DNA of 64,000 nt from Candidatus Nitrosotalea sp. TS (GTDB lineage Archaea > Thermoproteota > Nitrososphaeria > Nitrososphaerales > Nitrosopumilaceae), in assembly GCF_011319465.1 (NCBI RefSeq), contig NZ_RCMB01000013.1, positions 62,001 through 126,000 on the forward strand. Reading direction: 5' to 3'. Positions 8,301 through 16,879 of the stretch are shown in pieces. Positions within the stretch are counted from its first letter, which is position 1, and each line of letters opens with the position of its first letter. The notes below the pieces were generated by a model, which worked only from the letters and a program-made list of their open reading frames with translations, had not been told where the DNA came from and made no database searches. The position numbers and the translations under genes are program-made.

Positions 8301-9785
8301 TCATTTTATATGAACTGCAGTTTTTGAGACAGACCTGCTCAAGAATATGGCAAGCCCAATTGATGCAATTGAAACAATTGTGGCAATAAGAAATATCATA
8401 TTGTAAGAATCTGGAGTTGGAAATGTGCCAACTATACCTGGCAGTGAAGTCTTGTGAGTTTGCATGAACATTCCAGCCATTGCAGGTCCCACTGACGCAC
8501 CTATTATTCTAATCAGGGTACTCATCCCCAATGACACACCCACGTTTTGTTTTGGCGTTGCAACCATGATTACATTCATTGCACCTACGTTGGTAAGTGA
8601 CAAGCCTGTGGATAGGATTGCAAGACTTGCCGAAATCATAAACTCTGTAGAGTGATACATGAAAAGACTGGCAAATCCTATGGCACTAATTATGCTGCCA
8701 ACTATAATCGGCTTTGTAGAGCCCAATTTTGATATGATAAAGCCAGAAGTCGGGCCAAAGATTAGCAGAACAAGAGCAAACGGGAGTTGTACGTTTGTAG
8801 TAGCCACCGGATCTGCCCCAAATCCCAGTGGCACCGGACTTCGAATCAATACAGGTATTGTCTGAAATACCATGAACATTGACATGCCTACAATCATTAT
8901 CAGTATGTTTGACGGAAGGATTGTCTTGTTGAGAAGTATCTTGAGATCTACTAGTGGGTACTTTGATCTTTTTTCAATTATTGCAAAGAGAATCAGGTAA
9001 ACAATTCCAATCACGACAAGACCTATCATTGTAGAAGAACTTACCGAATCTCCTGTCTCAACAAAGGTCAGTGCCATCAAAAATGCAGTTACAGACACTG
9101 CCAGAGTGACTGCTCCCTGAATGTCAATGCCAGATTTTGGCTTGATGTCAGGTCCCGTCTGACCTTCAGATTTCCATTGAGGATGAACCTCATCTACATG
9201 TATGAACCTCTTGATTATTACAATTAGTGCAATTGCAATTGGAATTATTGAGAAGAAAGTGGATTGCCAACCATAGTTTTGAATCAAATGGCCTCCTGCA
9301 ACTAGTCCTATTACTGCGCCTCCTGCAAACATTGAAGTTATGATTCCCTGTCCTATTGCAAGTTTTTTTATCGGAAACTGCTCTCGTATCATTCCAAAAG
9401 CTATTGGGAACATGGACATTCCAATTCCCTGTATTACTCTGACTGCTAGCATCTCGTATATGTTTGTGACAAAACCTCCAAGGGAAACACCTACTGTGTA
9501 AATTACCACGATGACAAGAAGTATCTTTTTCTTTCCATAGATATCAGACATCTTTCCTGCGATTGGAGTCATTATTGCCCCAGCCAGAAGGTACGTTGTC
9601 AGGATCCACGATGATACACTATAAGAAATATGAAAATCTTTTATCAGGTCAGGAATTGCCGGCACAAGCATTGTTTCTGCATACATTGCCATCGTTGCAA
9701 GCAAGCTTAGAATTATGAGCGTCTTCCATGCTCGTGCTGGTATAGTATCAGGAGATTCTTCTTTAGGATTCTTTGACATTACCAT
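8301..9785 (-). CDS. MFS drug/proton antiporter (DHA2-like, 14 TM)
   Basis: A 494-residue major facilitator with about 14 hydrophobic segments. The N-terminal half has the typical motif SWILTTYLLAGAIMTPIAGKMSDIYGKKK (motif A loop GKMSDIYGKK) and motif C-like ITSMFAGGAVIGLVAGG, pointing to the EmrB/QacA-type export branch. It lies 6 nt downstream of a MarR-family gene on the same strand, and a strong palindrome precedes both, the classic layout of an exporter repressed by its MarR regulator. The exported compound is unknown. Confidence 0.9.
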   Translation of the reverse strand: MVMSKNPKEESPDTIPARAWKTLIILSLLATMAMYAETMLVPAIPDLIKDFHISYSVSSWILTTYLLAGAIMTPIAGKMSDIYGKKKILLVIVVIYTVGVSLGGFVTNIYEMLAVRVIQGIGMSMFPIAFGMIREQFPIKKLAIGQGIITSMFAGGAVIGLVAGGHLIQNYGWQSTFFSIIPIAIALIVIIKRFIHVDEVHPQWKSEGQTGPDIKPKSGIDIQGAVTLAVSVTAFLMALTFVETGDSVSSSTMIGLVVIGIVYLILFAIIEKRSKYPLVDLKILLNKTILPSNILIMIVGMSMFMVFQTIPVLIRSPVPLGFGADPVATTNVQLPFALVLLIFGPTSGFIISKLGSTKPIIVGSIISAIGFASLFMYHSTEFMISASLAILSTGLSLTNVGAMNVIMVATPKQNVGVSLGMSTLIRIIGASVGPAMAGMFMQTHKTSLPGIVGTFPTPDSYNMIFLIATIVSIASIGLAIFLSRSVSKTAVHIK

Positions 9786-9791
9786 TTTATC

Positions 9792-10276
9792 TTATCCTCT
9801 GTTTTTTCTTGAAACTTCGGCAGGTACGTTAACTTCAAAATATGTTGACAGATTTTTTGATATCTTGTGAAGTGTATCAAGCGTGGTTTCAAGTTTGTCT
9901 TCTGATATGTCTTTGGTGGAAACTTTTCGTATGTAAATGGCACACTCAGTCATGGAATTCCATAAAGAGTCCGCCTTTTGTGTCAGGTATATTCTGTTTA
10001 CTCGTCTGTCCTTTGAATCTGGCTTTCTTTTGAGCAGTCCTTCCTTTTCCATCTTGTCAATCAGTGGTACCAGTGTAGCACCTTCAACTCCCACCTTGTC
10101 TGCAATTTCCTTCTGAGTCAGGCCTGGGCTGTTGTACCAGGGATGCGACTACACGCCATTGGCTAAGTGTTCACTCCCACATTTTTTCTAAGTTCCAAAT
10201 CGAATGTTTTTTGAAATGCCTTTGCTGTATGGTTTACTACAAATCCCACACTTGATTCAAAATCATATTTTGTCAT
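9792..10276 (-). CDS. MarR family transcriptional regulator (two frameshifts)
   Basis: The intact C-terminal part (9792-10094) has the MarR wing EGLLKRKPDSKDRRVNRIYLT and dimerisation helices. Reading upstream in other frames recovers SQWRVVASLVQQP and GLTQKEIADKVGVEGATLV, the first helices of the DNA-binding domain, and an N-terminus MTKYDFESSVGFVVNHTAKAFQ from an ATG at 10276. Two single-base shifts, near 10160 and 10125, break the frame; the whole would be about 160 residues. It forms a two-gene operon with the MFS exporter and probably represses it in response to a ligand. Confidence 0.8.
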
Positions 10277-10289
10277 ATAGATAGACACC

Positions 10290-10313
10290 TAATGATTAGG
10301 TTCCTAATCATTA
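10290..10313. promoter_or_regulatory. MarR-type operator palindrome
   Basis: A perfect 11-bp inverted repeat (half-site TAATGATTAGG, 2-nt spacer TT) sits 14 nt before the MarR start. On the minus strand it directly follows and overlaps a TTTATAAT box (about 10318-10311), so a bound dimer would cover the initiation region. It probably autoregulates the marR-MFS operon and might also affect the divergent ferritin-like gene. Confidence 0.8.
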
Positions 10314-10370
10314 TAAACTTAGATCCCAAAGCGATTTCTTTATATCTTCCAGCAAGCCTGAACCGTATCT

Positions 10371-10972
10371 GTGACTAAAAAAAGATCTAAATGTTGTCGG
10401 CGTCAAAGTTCTAGAACAAAATGGCATCAACATAAAGGAGCTTGATCAACGCACTAGTTTACAACGCATCAGTTGAATTTACTGCTTACTACTATTTTAC
10501 AAATCTCAGAGCTCACTGTACAGGAATGGAAGGCGAGGGACTAAAAGGTGTAATCGAGGATGCAAGACTTGAAGATCTAAGTCACTTTGAATCATGCCTT
10601 TCAAGAATTTATGAATTGGGCGGAACTTTACCAAACAATGCTCAAGAATTTATCAAGATGTCAGGATGTGAGTTTTTGCAACTGCCAACAAACCCAACTG
10701 ACACAAAAGCAATACTTGAAAAATGTCTAAAGGCAGAACAGGGAGCAATCGTAAACTGGAACAGGGTGTGCAAGATGACACATGGAAAAGACCCTGCAAC
10801 ATATGACGTGGCAAAGGACATACTAAGAGAAGAGATAGAGCATGAAGCATGGTTTCTAGAATTATTGTATGGAAGACCTTCTGGGCATCATGAGAAGAAA
10901 ATATCCTGGAGAGCGACCACATACTCAGAAACACTCAAGAGCTTTGGGTTAAATCAAACATCTTACAGATAA
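10371..10972 (+). CDS. Dps-like/ferritin-like protein (two frameshifts near start)
   Basis: The intact frame from 10442 encodes a four-helix-bundle protein with ferritin-like metal ligands: helix 1 NASVEFTAYYYFTN, helix 2 ARLEDLSHFESCLSRIYELGG (E and H ligands), and ILREEIEHEAWFLELLYG (E..E..H). Upstream, a GTG at 10371 about 28 nt after TTTATAT starts VTKK; removing one A from an A7 run and one G at about 10443 gives DLNVVGVKVLEQNGINIKELINALVYN, joining the intact frame. The protein, about 199 residues, resembles Dps-like proteins that store iron and protect against peroxide; two Cys (SCLS, GCEF) resemble the thioferritin/DPSL pattern. Confidence 0.78.
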
Positions 10973-11025
10973 TTCTGCAAAATACCTTAGCGATTGGACT
11001 AAATGTATAGTATCAAAAACTAGAT

Positions 11026-11517
11026 TCAGTTTAAACTTTCTAGTATTTCGTCAGTTTCAAGTCCAACCTCTTTTTTTAATGCAGAATATCTGTTTCGTAT
11101 AGTCACTGCAGTTATGCCTGATGCTTTTGCAATCTCAGATTGAGTTTTTTTCTCGCCGTTTAGAATGCATGCCAAGTAAAGGGTTGCAGCGGCAAGTGCC
11201 ATCGGATTCTTACCTGCAGAGGATCCTTTTTGTGTCAACTGCGCAATAATCTTCAGTGCATCTCTTCGTATCTTTTCGTTGATATTTACCTCATTTGCTA
11301 TTTTGGTAACAAATTCTGAGGCACTGCACGGATCCAAAGACATCTCAAAATTTTCAATTAGATTTCTACAAGCACGGCTGACCTCTTTTTTGCTCACATT
11401 TGCTGCCTGAGACACATCAGAAAGAGAGCGAGGAATTGCAGTCTGCCTGCAAGCAAGATAAAGAGAGGCACACATTAGGCCTTTTGCACTACGCCCTACC
11501 GTGATTTTCTTTTGCAT
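11026..11517 (-). CDS. tfb: transcription initiation factor TFB, C-terminal part (frameshifted)
   Basis: Contains the two cyclin-like repeats of TFB: first ending KKEVSRACRNLIENF, then LTQKGSSAGKNPMALAAATLYLACI, and the DNA-contacting helix-turn-helix QSEIAKASGITAVTIRNRY that reads the BRE. It joins the piece at 11558-11989 through a shift at about 11566, where one G too many in a GGG run hides GLPDSTAENAAYLYRKAMQKK. Together about 322 residues, normal for TFB. Confidence 0.9.
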   Translation of the reverse strand: MQKKITVGRSAKGLMCASLYLACRQTAIPRSLSDVSQAANVSKKEVSRACRNLIENFEMSLDPCSASEFVTKIANEVNINEKIRRDALKIIAQLTQKGSSAGKNPMALAAATLYLACILNGEKKTQSEIAKASGITAVTIRNRYSALKKEVGLETDEILESLN

Positions 11518-11557
11518 GGCTTTACGGTAAAGATATGCCGCATTTTCAGCAGTAGAG

Positions 11558-11989
11558 TCAGGAAGTCCCTAACTTTGTTTTAAGAGAATAAAGAAGCAGC
11601 AAGGCTGATCTCAGTGTCCTGTTAGATGATGCTGTTCTACTTCTGTTGTTAAGTATCTTCAATCTGCCAAAAGTATTTTTCATGTAACTAGACAGTGAAT
11701 TTCCCATTGCGTCTTTATTGGAAATAACTGTCATCATTCCCATATCATACATGGTAAGTGATTGCTCAGGTCCGGTCCTTGCCTTGGAAACAAACTCTGT
11801 TGCATCAGAAACGTGTTCCGGATTTGGATCTATTGATTTTTCAAGAAGAACACGTCCACAGGAACCACAGATTATCTCTCCAGACGAAGTATCTGTGATT
11901 ATTGGTTCTCCTATACATCCCGAGATAGGACATTTGGGTGATGTTACATCTAAAACTTCATCCATTCTTCCTAGATGTATTTTCATCAT
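11558..11989 (-). CDS. tfb: transcription initiation factor TFB, N-terminal part (frameshifted)
   Basis: The piece has the N-terminal zinc ribbon (C20, C25, C41, C44; CGSCGRVL) that recruits RNA polymerase, followed by the B-reader/linker region and the start of the first cyclin fold (RTLRSALLLLYSLKTKLG). TFB binds TBP-promoter complexes and BRE. Thaumarchaeota usually carry several TFB paralogues, so this may be one of a set. Confidence 0.9.
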   Translation of the reverse strand: MMKIHLGRMDEVLDVTSPKCPISGCIGEPIITDTSSGEIICGSCGRVLLEKSIDPNPEHVSDATEFVSKARTGPEQSLTMYDMGMMTVISNKDAMGNSLSSYMKNTFGRLKILNNRSRTASSNRTLRSALLLLYSLKTKLGTS

Positions 11990-12037
11990 AGGAATTATCT
12001 CGAAATACTTGTTTGGTTTTGTTTATTTTTGCCATGA

Positions 12038-12520
12038 TTACATCGCCCACGATTTTTTTATCTCCGCAGAAACGTTATTCTCATTCCATTCTGATTGTTT
12101 TTTTATCAGATCAACTGCAAGTTCGGCTTCATCTTGAAAAAGAGCTGCCAGTCTCTTAGAGGCAAGATTACTAATGTCTGAAAATCTATAATTCATCTGA
12201 ATTTCAAGAAGGGTTGCCTGTCCTAATGGGGTTAGCAGTATTGCTTTTGTTCCTGCTATTACTCCTTTAATCCATATTATGCTGATTTCTTCTTTTGGAT
12301 AAATGACTAGTCTCTGAACACACCTAATGTTTGTACCTAGCACTATTTCGCGAGTGGTTACATTTCCATCTCTTGAGAGATTTCGAATGGAGGTGATTCC
12401 CCTCCAAAAATTCGAGTCGTTATCAATATTGGATATGACGTCCCATACTCTTTCTTGTGACGTGTTAATCTGCAGCCTTACCTTGATTTCTACCACGATA
12501 TCTTTAGGTCGATTTGGCAT
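12038..12520 (-). CDS. SRPBCC-fold (START-like) protein
   Basis: A 160-residue protein with the polyketide cyclase/dehydrase-like SRPBCC pattern: strand VVEIKVRLQINTSQERVWDVISNID, WRGITSIRNLSRDGNVTTREIVL, alternating strands, and a long C-terminal helix ending in EAELAVDLIKKQSEW. Such helix-grip domains bind hydrophobic ligands. A related protein lies at 63107-63499. Ligand and role unknown. Confidence 0.7.
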   Translation of the reverse strand: MPNRPKDIVVEIKVRLQINTSQERVWDVISNIDNDSNFWRGITSIRNLSRDGNVTTREIVLGTNIRCVQRLVIYPKEEISIIWIKGVIAGTKAILLTPLGQATLLEIQMNYRFSDISNLASKRLAALFQDEAELAVDLIKKQSEWNENNVSAEIKKSWAM

Positions 12521-12678
12521 AAATCTTGGTAAGTATACACTGCACTACACTGAATTTTTAGAACATTTGCCAAGATCAAATACACGGTCTTCATTTTCTC
12601 AAAGGTGCAGATGATCAGCTGTTTGTTTCCAAAAATTGATTTTGTGTACATATAAGGCAGATTAATTCAATTTCCAAC

Positions 12679-13086
12679 ATGGTTTCCGATTCTAGGTCTG
12701 GTCTTGCAGATATCATATACAATTCCAAAGAGACTGGCAAATCAATTGCCCAGAGTACAAGTTATGTCAAAGACGAACTAGATGAGCCAAAACATAAGAT
12801 AGTGAATCCTCTCTTATTTGCAAAAACAAGAGAGGTCCTTGGAAACTTGATATCAAAACGGATGAAAACATCAGGCGGGACAGATGTTGATTGGCTGATT
12901 GAGCACCACGGTGGATTTATGATTTTTGAACTCAAACTATTTCATGATGACAGAATGATAATTTCAAAGGCTCAGATGATTGCTTATGAAAAGATACATG
13001 AGAATCTTCCCAAGTGCCATGTGTTATTCATAGGCCATGACGATATTGATTTTTCAAATCTTGGAGACCCTGGTGTGGTTGTTTGA
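12679..13086 (+). CDS. PD-(D/E)XK nuclease-like protein, N-terminal part (frameshifted)
   Basis: After ~55 residues rich in helix, the pattern GTDVDWLIEHHGGFMIFELK resembles a restriction-endonuclease-like core: an Asp in a beta strand, a turn, then a strand ending E-x-K (FELK), followed by a helix (SKAQMIAYEKIHENL) and strand KCHVLFIGHD. This is the D...ExK arrangement of Mg2+-dependent nucleases. The frame is broken near 13070-13080; the rest continues in the next entry. The fold call is by motif only. Confidence 0.55.
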   Translation: MVSDSRSGLADIIYNSKETGKSIAQSTSYVKDELDEPKHKIVNPLLFAKTREVLGNLISKRMKTSGGTDVDWLIEHHGGFMIFELKLFHDDRMIISKAQMIAYEKIHENLPKCHVLFIGHDDIDFSNLGDPGVVV

Positions 13087-13264
13087 GATGAAAGAGTGGA
13101 AATCAGGAGCCATACCGCATGTTGAGGGCGGTCTGATAGACCCAACATATAGCGAAAATGAAATAACTGGATACAGGGTTGAAAGAGACTTTATGGAAAA
13201 AATTGATGTCAAGATACTAAGAGATAGGATAGACTCTATTTGGAGTGAGTTTGAGAGGTCATGA
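13037..13264 (+). CDS. PD-(D/E)XK nuclease-like protein, C-terminal part (frameshifted)
   Basis: The true contribution starts at about 13075 with VWLFEMKEWKSGAIPHVEG and continues to DRIDSIWSEFERS. Joined to the upstream piece it gives about 195 residues with the last strand and helix of the putative nuclease fold. The first ~15 residues of the open frame are noise from the overlap. Confidence 0.5.
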   Translation: MTILIFQILETLVWLFEMKEWKSGAIPHVEGGLIDPTYSENEITGYRVERDFMEKIDVKILRDRIDSIWSEFERS

Positions 13265-13376
13265 TTCTGGCCAGTTGGTTCCACAATCAGGGCAAGAGCC
13301 TCTAAGTCCCTTGTATTTTGCATCATAGTTTATCGACGCTTTCTCAGATCCACAGGAATTGACACTCTACACTCAT
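13259..13376 (-). pseudogene. small zinc-ribbon protein (frameshifted)
   Basis: Read from an ATG at 13376, MSVEC is followed, after one frame shift, by NSCGSEKASINYDAKYKGLRGSCPDCGTNWPES and a stop. The two CxxC-like knuckles (EC..SCG and CPDCG) form a plausible zinc ribbon of about 37 residues. It runs convergent to, and overlaps the stop of, the nuclease-like gene. The shift may again be a sequencing error. Confidence 0.4.
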
Positions 13377-13482
13377 GAGGAATAATTCATTTTGTTCCAT
13401 ATGAGATGGTTTCAGCATCCTAGCTTAGAAATAATGAATCTAGCTGACAACACTCTATCTAATTGATTCCACAATGTAACAT

Positions 13483-13662
13483 ATGAAAAATACACTTGAA
13501 TCAAAAAAACCCAGCGTATGGAAAATGCAGGTTCATGCCTCATTTAAGAAAGTGATTGCCTTTGACCTGGCATTCTTGTGCCTTGGGGCAATGATTAGGA
13601 GCCGGAATCTTGGCTGCAATCCTACACCTGTAGGATTGTCCAATTTTTTGTTTGATGTTTAG
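13483..13662 (+). CDS. hypothetical 59-residue protein with one hydrophobic segment
   Basis: An open frame from ATG with a basic N-terminus (KNTLESKKPSVWK) and a hydrophobic stretch VIAFDLAFLCLGAMI. It occupies most of the otherwise empty 13377-13720 interval. It could also be a remnant of a larger membrane protein. No homology recognised. Confidence 0.35.
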   Translation: MKNTLESKKPSVWKMQVHASFKKVIAFDLAFLCLGAMIRSRNLGCNPTPVGLSNFLFDV

Positions 13663-13720
13663 CTGACAGACGCAAATCATCTTTATCTTAATATAATGTT
13701 CATTTTAGATCAGAGACCGA

Positions 13721-13998
13721 TTGGATTCTAAGCAGAAAAAAAGATAAACACGTTTGCCGTCTTGGTTGTGCTGATGATAGCAGTACCAGAACTTGTTGCT
13801 CATTTTTATTTTGACATGCAGAAACACTCGCCTACCTCTTCTGTTGATGCCGCTCTTTCACTAACTAATAAACAACATGACATGTACGTGAACGGCGATA
13901 TGCGATGCCATTTGGTTCTCAAAAACGATACAACTGCTGTAAATGTAAGTAGGGCAGCTGGAATCCAGGGACAGTATGCAGTGTATTCCTGCACATAG
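13721..13998 (+). CDS. small exported protein, paralogue of 18590-18907 (frameshifted)
   Basis: A TTG at 13721 begins LDSKQKK; adding one A to an A7 run gives KINTFAVLVVLMIAVPELVAH, a signal peptide, then the intact frame to 13998. The mature part shares with the protein at 18590 the features HFxFD/SFFD, HSPTSSVDAALSLT/HPTSSSVNAAVSLT, two cysteines (RCHL and YSC) and the motif SRAAGIQGQY. Mature size ~65 residues, probably with one disulfide. Function unknown. Confidence 0.6.
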
Positions 13999-14034
13999 GA
14001 ACTGTCAGGATCCAAATCTGTTCCCATACAGTCC

Positions 14035-14166
14035 TTATGGCAATTCTTCGGATTCAGGAGCACAGTGCTTGTGAACCCATTTTCCTGATGGGGTTTTTGC
14101 AATTTCATTGCCTGCACTGATTTCGGCGTTGCACTCTGAACATGTTGTCTTAAACTTTGCTTTCAT
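14035..14166 (-). CDS. small zinc-finger protein (43 aa)
   Basis: MKAKFKTTCSECNAEI is followed by an ISAGNEIAKTPSGKWVHKHC segment and an acidic end PESEELP. The cysteine/histidine set C-x2-C ... H-x3-H-C is a compact zinc knuckle, similar to the CxxC half of PARP- or LIM-like fingers. The open frame is short but the motif spacing is unlikely to arise by chance. Cytoplasmic; function unknown. Confidence 0.6.
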   Translation of the reverse strand: MKAKFKTTCSECNAEISAGNEIAKTPSGKWVHKHCAPESEELP

Positions 14167-14244
14167 GATCTTCTAAAACGGCACTGGTAGATAAAGTATG
14201 AAAAATAGGAATTTTGAATACATGGTACAATCAATATCAAAAGA

Positions 14245-15189
14245 ATGGGCGTCTTGCGCAAGTTTTCAAACTATTGTTTTTTAATTATTTTTTCGTCAAT
14301 TCTATTTGTTCCAACATATGCTGCTCAAAACAACATAACCGATTCAAATCTTCAGGTGAGCCTAAACTATCCAGATATTGTGATACCGGGAAAAGAGTTT
14401 GTACTATCTTCAGTAGCAAAGGCCACGGCTGATCAGGTATCAAATATCACGGTTACAATAACCTGCCCTGAGATTCAAATCCAGCAAAACAGCTTTCATC
14501 TTGACAAACTGGCAAAGGATTCCACCTTTGGAAATGACTTTAACGCCACTGTAAAAAATGGCACCCCTGATGGAAATTTTGTTGCAAACGTTGAAGTTGA
14601 TTATTTTGTCAAGGGTTTCTTCGATTCCCAGCCTGTAAAACACGTTGTCACCCAGACTGTCCAGTTCTTTACGGCATCAAAGCCTTTTCTAGCGCTTAAC
14701 CTCCAAGCTCCAAGCGATGTATTTGCCGGAGAGCCCTTTTCGATAAAAGGCATCATAACAAATCAGGGTTCTAATGCCCACAACATAGAACTTTCTGCAT
14801 TCTCCTCAGAGGTACAGCTTGGAGGAAAAAAATCGCTTGATATCACGGACTTGGATGCTGGAAAATCCATTGATTTTGAATTTGTCGTACAAACGCAAAA
14901 GGAACTTGGTGATCCCGTCCAGGTAACTGTACATGTAAATGGCACATACTCTGATGATGTGGGAAAGACATACCCAATAGATAATTCGTTTAGTGTCTTT
15001 GCAAGACAAAGAGGCATGCTTGAGATCGGAGACGCAAACGGTATCTGGGTAGGACAGTTCTTCATTGCACCCGTTGTGGGGGTGGGAAGCATTGTATCAG
15101 GTGTGATAGGCTTTATGATATTTTTATGGCATTACAAGAACAAGAAGAAACAAAAGCAGAAAAGAACAAGAAAAGCATCCAGGGGATAA
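14245..15189 (+). CDS. exported membrane-anchored protein with CARDB/NEW3-like beta domains
   Basis: A 314-residue protein with a signal peptide (residues ~8-27, CFLIIFSSILFVPTYA), two beta-rich domains of the CARDB/NEW3 adhesion-module type (VSLNYPDIVIPGKEF...; LNLQAPSDVFAGEPFSIKG), and a C-terminal transmembrane helix (APVVGVGSIVSGVIGFMIFLW) followed by a very basic cytoplasmic tail. Topology: outside domains, single C-terminal anchor. Such proteins are usually cell-envelope or S-layer-associated. The specific partner is unknown. Confidence 0.7.
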   Translation: MGVLRKFSNYCFLIIFSSILFVPTYAAQNNITDSNLQVSLNYPDIVIPGKEFVLSSVAKATADQVSNITVTITCPEIQIQQNSFHLDKLAKDSTFGNDFNATVKNGTPDGNFVANVEVDYFVKGFFDSQPVKHVVTQTVQFFTASKPFLALNLQAPSDVFAGEPFSIKGIITNQGSNAHNIELSAFSSEVQLGGKKSLDITDLDAGKSIDFEFVVQTQKELGDPVQVTVHVNGTYSDDVGKTYPIDNSFSVFARQRGMLEIGDANGIWVGQFFIAPVVGVGSIVSGVIGFMIFLWHYKNKKKQKQKRTRKASRG

Positions 15190-15339
15190 AGTAATGTTAT
15201 CACCTCCTGCTTCGGCAAAGTCTGTAACAGTGACCGACGATCAGGGAATAACAGTAACAAAAGATCTTGGATCAAGTTAAGATACTAAATTCTGTACCTG
15301 ACTCTATACTTTTTATTTTGGTTGTTTAAACGATATAAA

Positions 15340-15435
15340 ATGAAAAAATGCTCAAAATGTAGAGGAATTCTTTTTGACATAGGAAAGAAATTTGTATGTA
15401 CCAGATGCGGATTTGAAAAAGTGGCTAAAAGATAA
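15340..15435 (+). CDS. small zinc-ribbon protein (31 aa)
   Basis: MKKCSKCRGILF, a short spacer, then FVCTRCGFEKVAKR. Two CxxC knuckles 16 residues apart resemble the N-terminal zinc ribbon of TFS/RpoM. A TTTATTTTG/TTTAAACG A/T-rich region precedes the ATG. Too short to hold the catalytic TFS ribbon, so it is a stand-alone ribbon; its partner is unknown. Confidence 0.6.
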   Translation: MKKCSKCRGILFDIGKKFVCTRCGFEKVAKR

Positions 15436-15563
15436 GATATAAAACAATTGAAAAATATCCTAATGGGTTTGATTTTCTTCAAAAGCCCAAATTGTATTTA
15501 ATTTATTTTGATTTGACAGAAGTGAAAGAGTTTTTTGTAGATTTCACCATACAAGACTAGAAA

Positions 15564-16148
15564 TCATAGGCCTTCTGGGAATTGATAGAATGAAGGTATG
15601 TTCGGAGGCGCGGTTCCATATACAATTGCTAGCTCGTCATGTGCATGAAGTTCTGTAGATTCCAAGTTTGTAGACACCTCTTGTCCGTTTACAAAGATTA
15701 TTGGTTCTCCATCTGGAAGTGCTCCCGTGCTTGTCTTTTTCCAGACGTCAAGAAACTGGTTTAGGGTAAAGTTTGTTTCTTGTGGAGATTCTATGTGCAT
15801 TATTCCAGTAGTATCGTGAGTGTGAAGCCAGTACAGACAGACAAACTGCTGGTTATTTGGTCCTCCAGCCATTATTCCAACATATTGTGGAACTGTGATG
15901 TGCTGTCCATTAACAAAGACATCAAGGTGTGCATGTACATGATAAGTGGTATACTCTTGTGTTTCGCAGGGAATTCCGTCAATTGCTGCAAAAGCCTTGT
16001 CAACTGTATTGTCTGACTCGTGAAGATAGTATGCTACACCTGCAGCTATTGCTGCGATAATTCCTATTGCAATTAGTTTGTTTTTGCTCTTTGATCCCTT
16101 GTTGTTAGGTGTTTTTTTGTCTCCGTCCTTGTTTAGTTTTTTGTCCAT
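15564..16148 (-). CDS. membrane-anchored His-rich extracytoplasmic protein
   Basis: 194 residues: a Lys-rich cytoplasmic N-terminus, one signal-anchor helix (LIAIGIIAAIAAGVAYYL, about 25-42), then an outside domain with two His clusters, YHVHAHLDVFVNGQ and WLHTHDTTGIMHIESP, and later ELHAHDELAIVYG. A single Cys pair (IPCET, FVCLYW) may form a disulfide. The repeated HxHxH motifs look metal-binding (copper or zinc); this is an inference. Related proteins occur in other Thaumarchaeota as conserved hypotheticals. Confidence 0.65.
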   Translation of the reverse strand: MDKKLNKDGDKKTPNNKGSKSKNKLIAIGIIAAIAAGVAYYLHESDNTVDKAFAAIDGIPCETQEYTTYHVHAHLDVFVNGQHITVPQYVGIMAGGPNNQQFVCLYWLHTHDTTGIMHIESPQETNFTLNQFLDVWKKTSTGALPDGEPIIFVNGQEVSTNLESTELHAHDELAIVYGTAPPNIPSFYQFPEGL

Positions 16149-16319
16149 CTTACGGGTTCTCTAGTCGATATAGTGATAGTCCATATTTTAACCCATTTAC
16201 AACCAGTACGATCAAGTAATAGAACACGAAAATATTATTTTCCAAAAGTCACATTGTGATTTGCATAAATTAGCTTTGATGGCGTGTGGATTAAATAATT
16301 GTCAAGATATCACACACTA

Positions 16320-16808
16320 ATGCAAAAGCAGGCATTAGGATTAGTTTTCTCAAATGTTCCCTATACCATGCTTGCAATTGGCGTTTTTGTTGGATTGTTT
16401 CTTTTCTTGGCATACATGTCACAATTTCTTTTCTTTGAGCCAAAATTCTTTCTATATGTGGAAGAGAGCGAAATTTTAAATTTCATACTCATAGTTGCTG
16501 TTGCATCCCTCTCAGGCATTGTCACTAGTCTTAGCATATACCGAATTCGCTTGCTGGGTGAGAGCGTGAAAAAATCAGGAAGTGGGTTTTTGGGAACTGC
16601 GATAGGAGCCGGTGCAGGGGCGTGTAGCTGCGGCTCGATAGGATTTGCAATGGCTTCCGCGTTTGGGGCAGCAGGTGGTGTTGCCACTTCATTTCTTTCA
16701 CAATATGAGATACCGCTAAGACTGGTTTCAATTGCAATTTTGGTTTATGCATATTATCTTGCAATAAGAGACATATCAGGCAAGTGCAAAATAACTAAAA
16801 GTCCATAG
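16320..16808 (+). CDS. four-helix integral membrane protein
   Basis: About 162 residues with four hydrophobic helices: VPYTMLAIGVFVGLFLFLAY, ILNFILIVAVASLSGIVTSL, a Gly/Ala-rich segment with a CSCG motif (GAGACSCGSIGFAMASAFGAA), and LVSIAILVYAYYLAI. The ATG at 16320 is favoured over the upstream TTG at 16299 because ATTAAATAA lies 26 nt before it, giving a leaderless start. The CSC in a membrane loop is unusual and may bind metal or haem; no family recognised. Confidence 0.65.
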   Translation: MQKQALGLVFSNVPYTMLAIGVFVGLFLFLAYMSQFLFFEPKFFLYVEESEILNFILIVAVASLSGIVTSLSIYRIRLLGESVKKSGSGFLGTAIGAGAGACSCGSIGFAMASAFGAAGGVATSFLSQYEIPLRLVSIAILVYAYYLAIRDISGKCKITKSP

Positions 16809-16879
16809 TGGTGTAAAGTTTCGTGTTTGAGATCTTAGGTGATCTTAAATAAGGAAGTGTAAAGACAGAACTTGAAAAA

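Noticed and set aside
15194-15280. 28-residue frame after the CARDB-like gene
   Set aside because: Short, Ser/Thr/Val-rich, no motif or promoter; could equally be a lost tail of the upstream protein.
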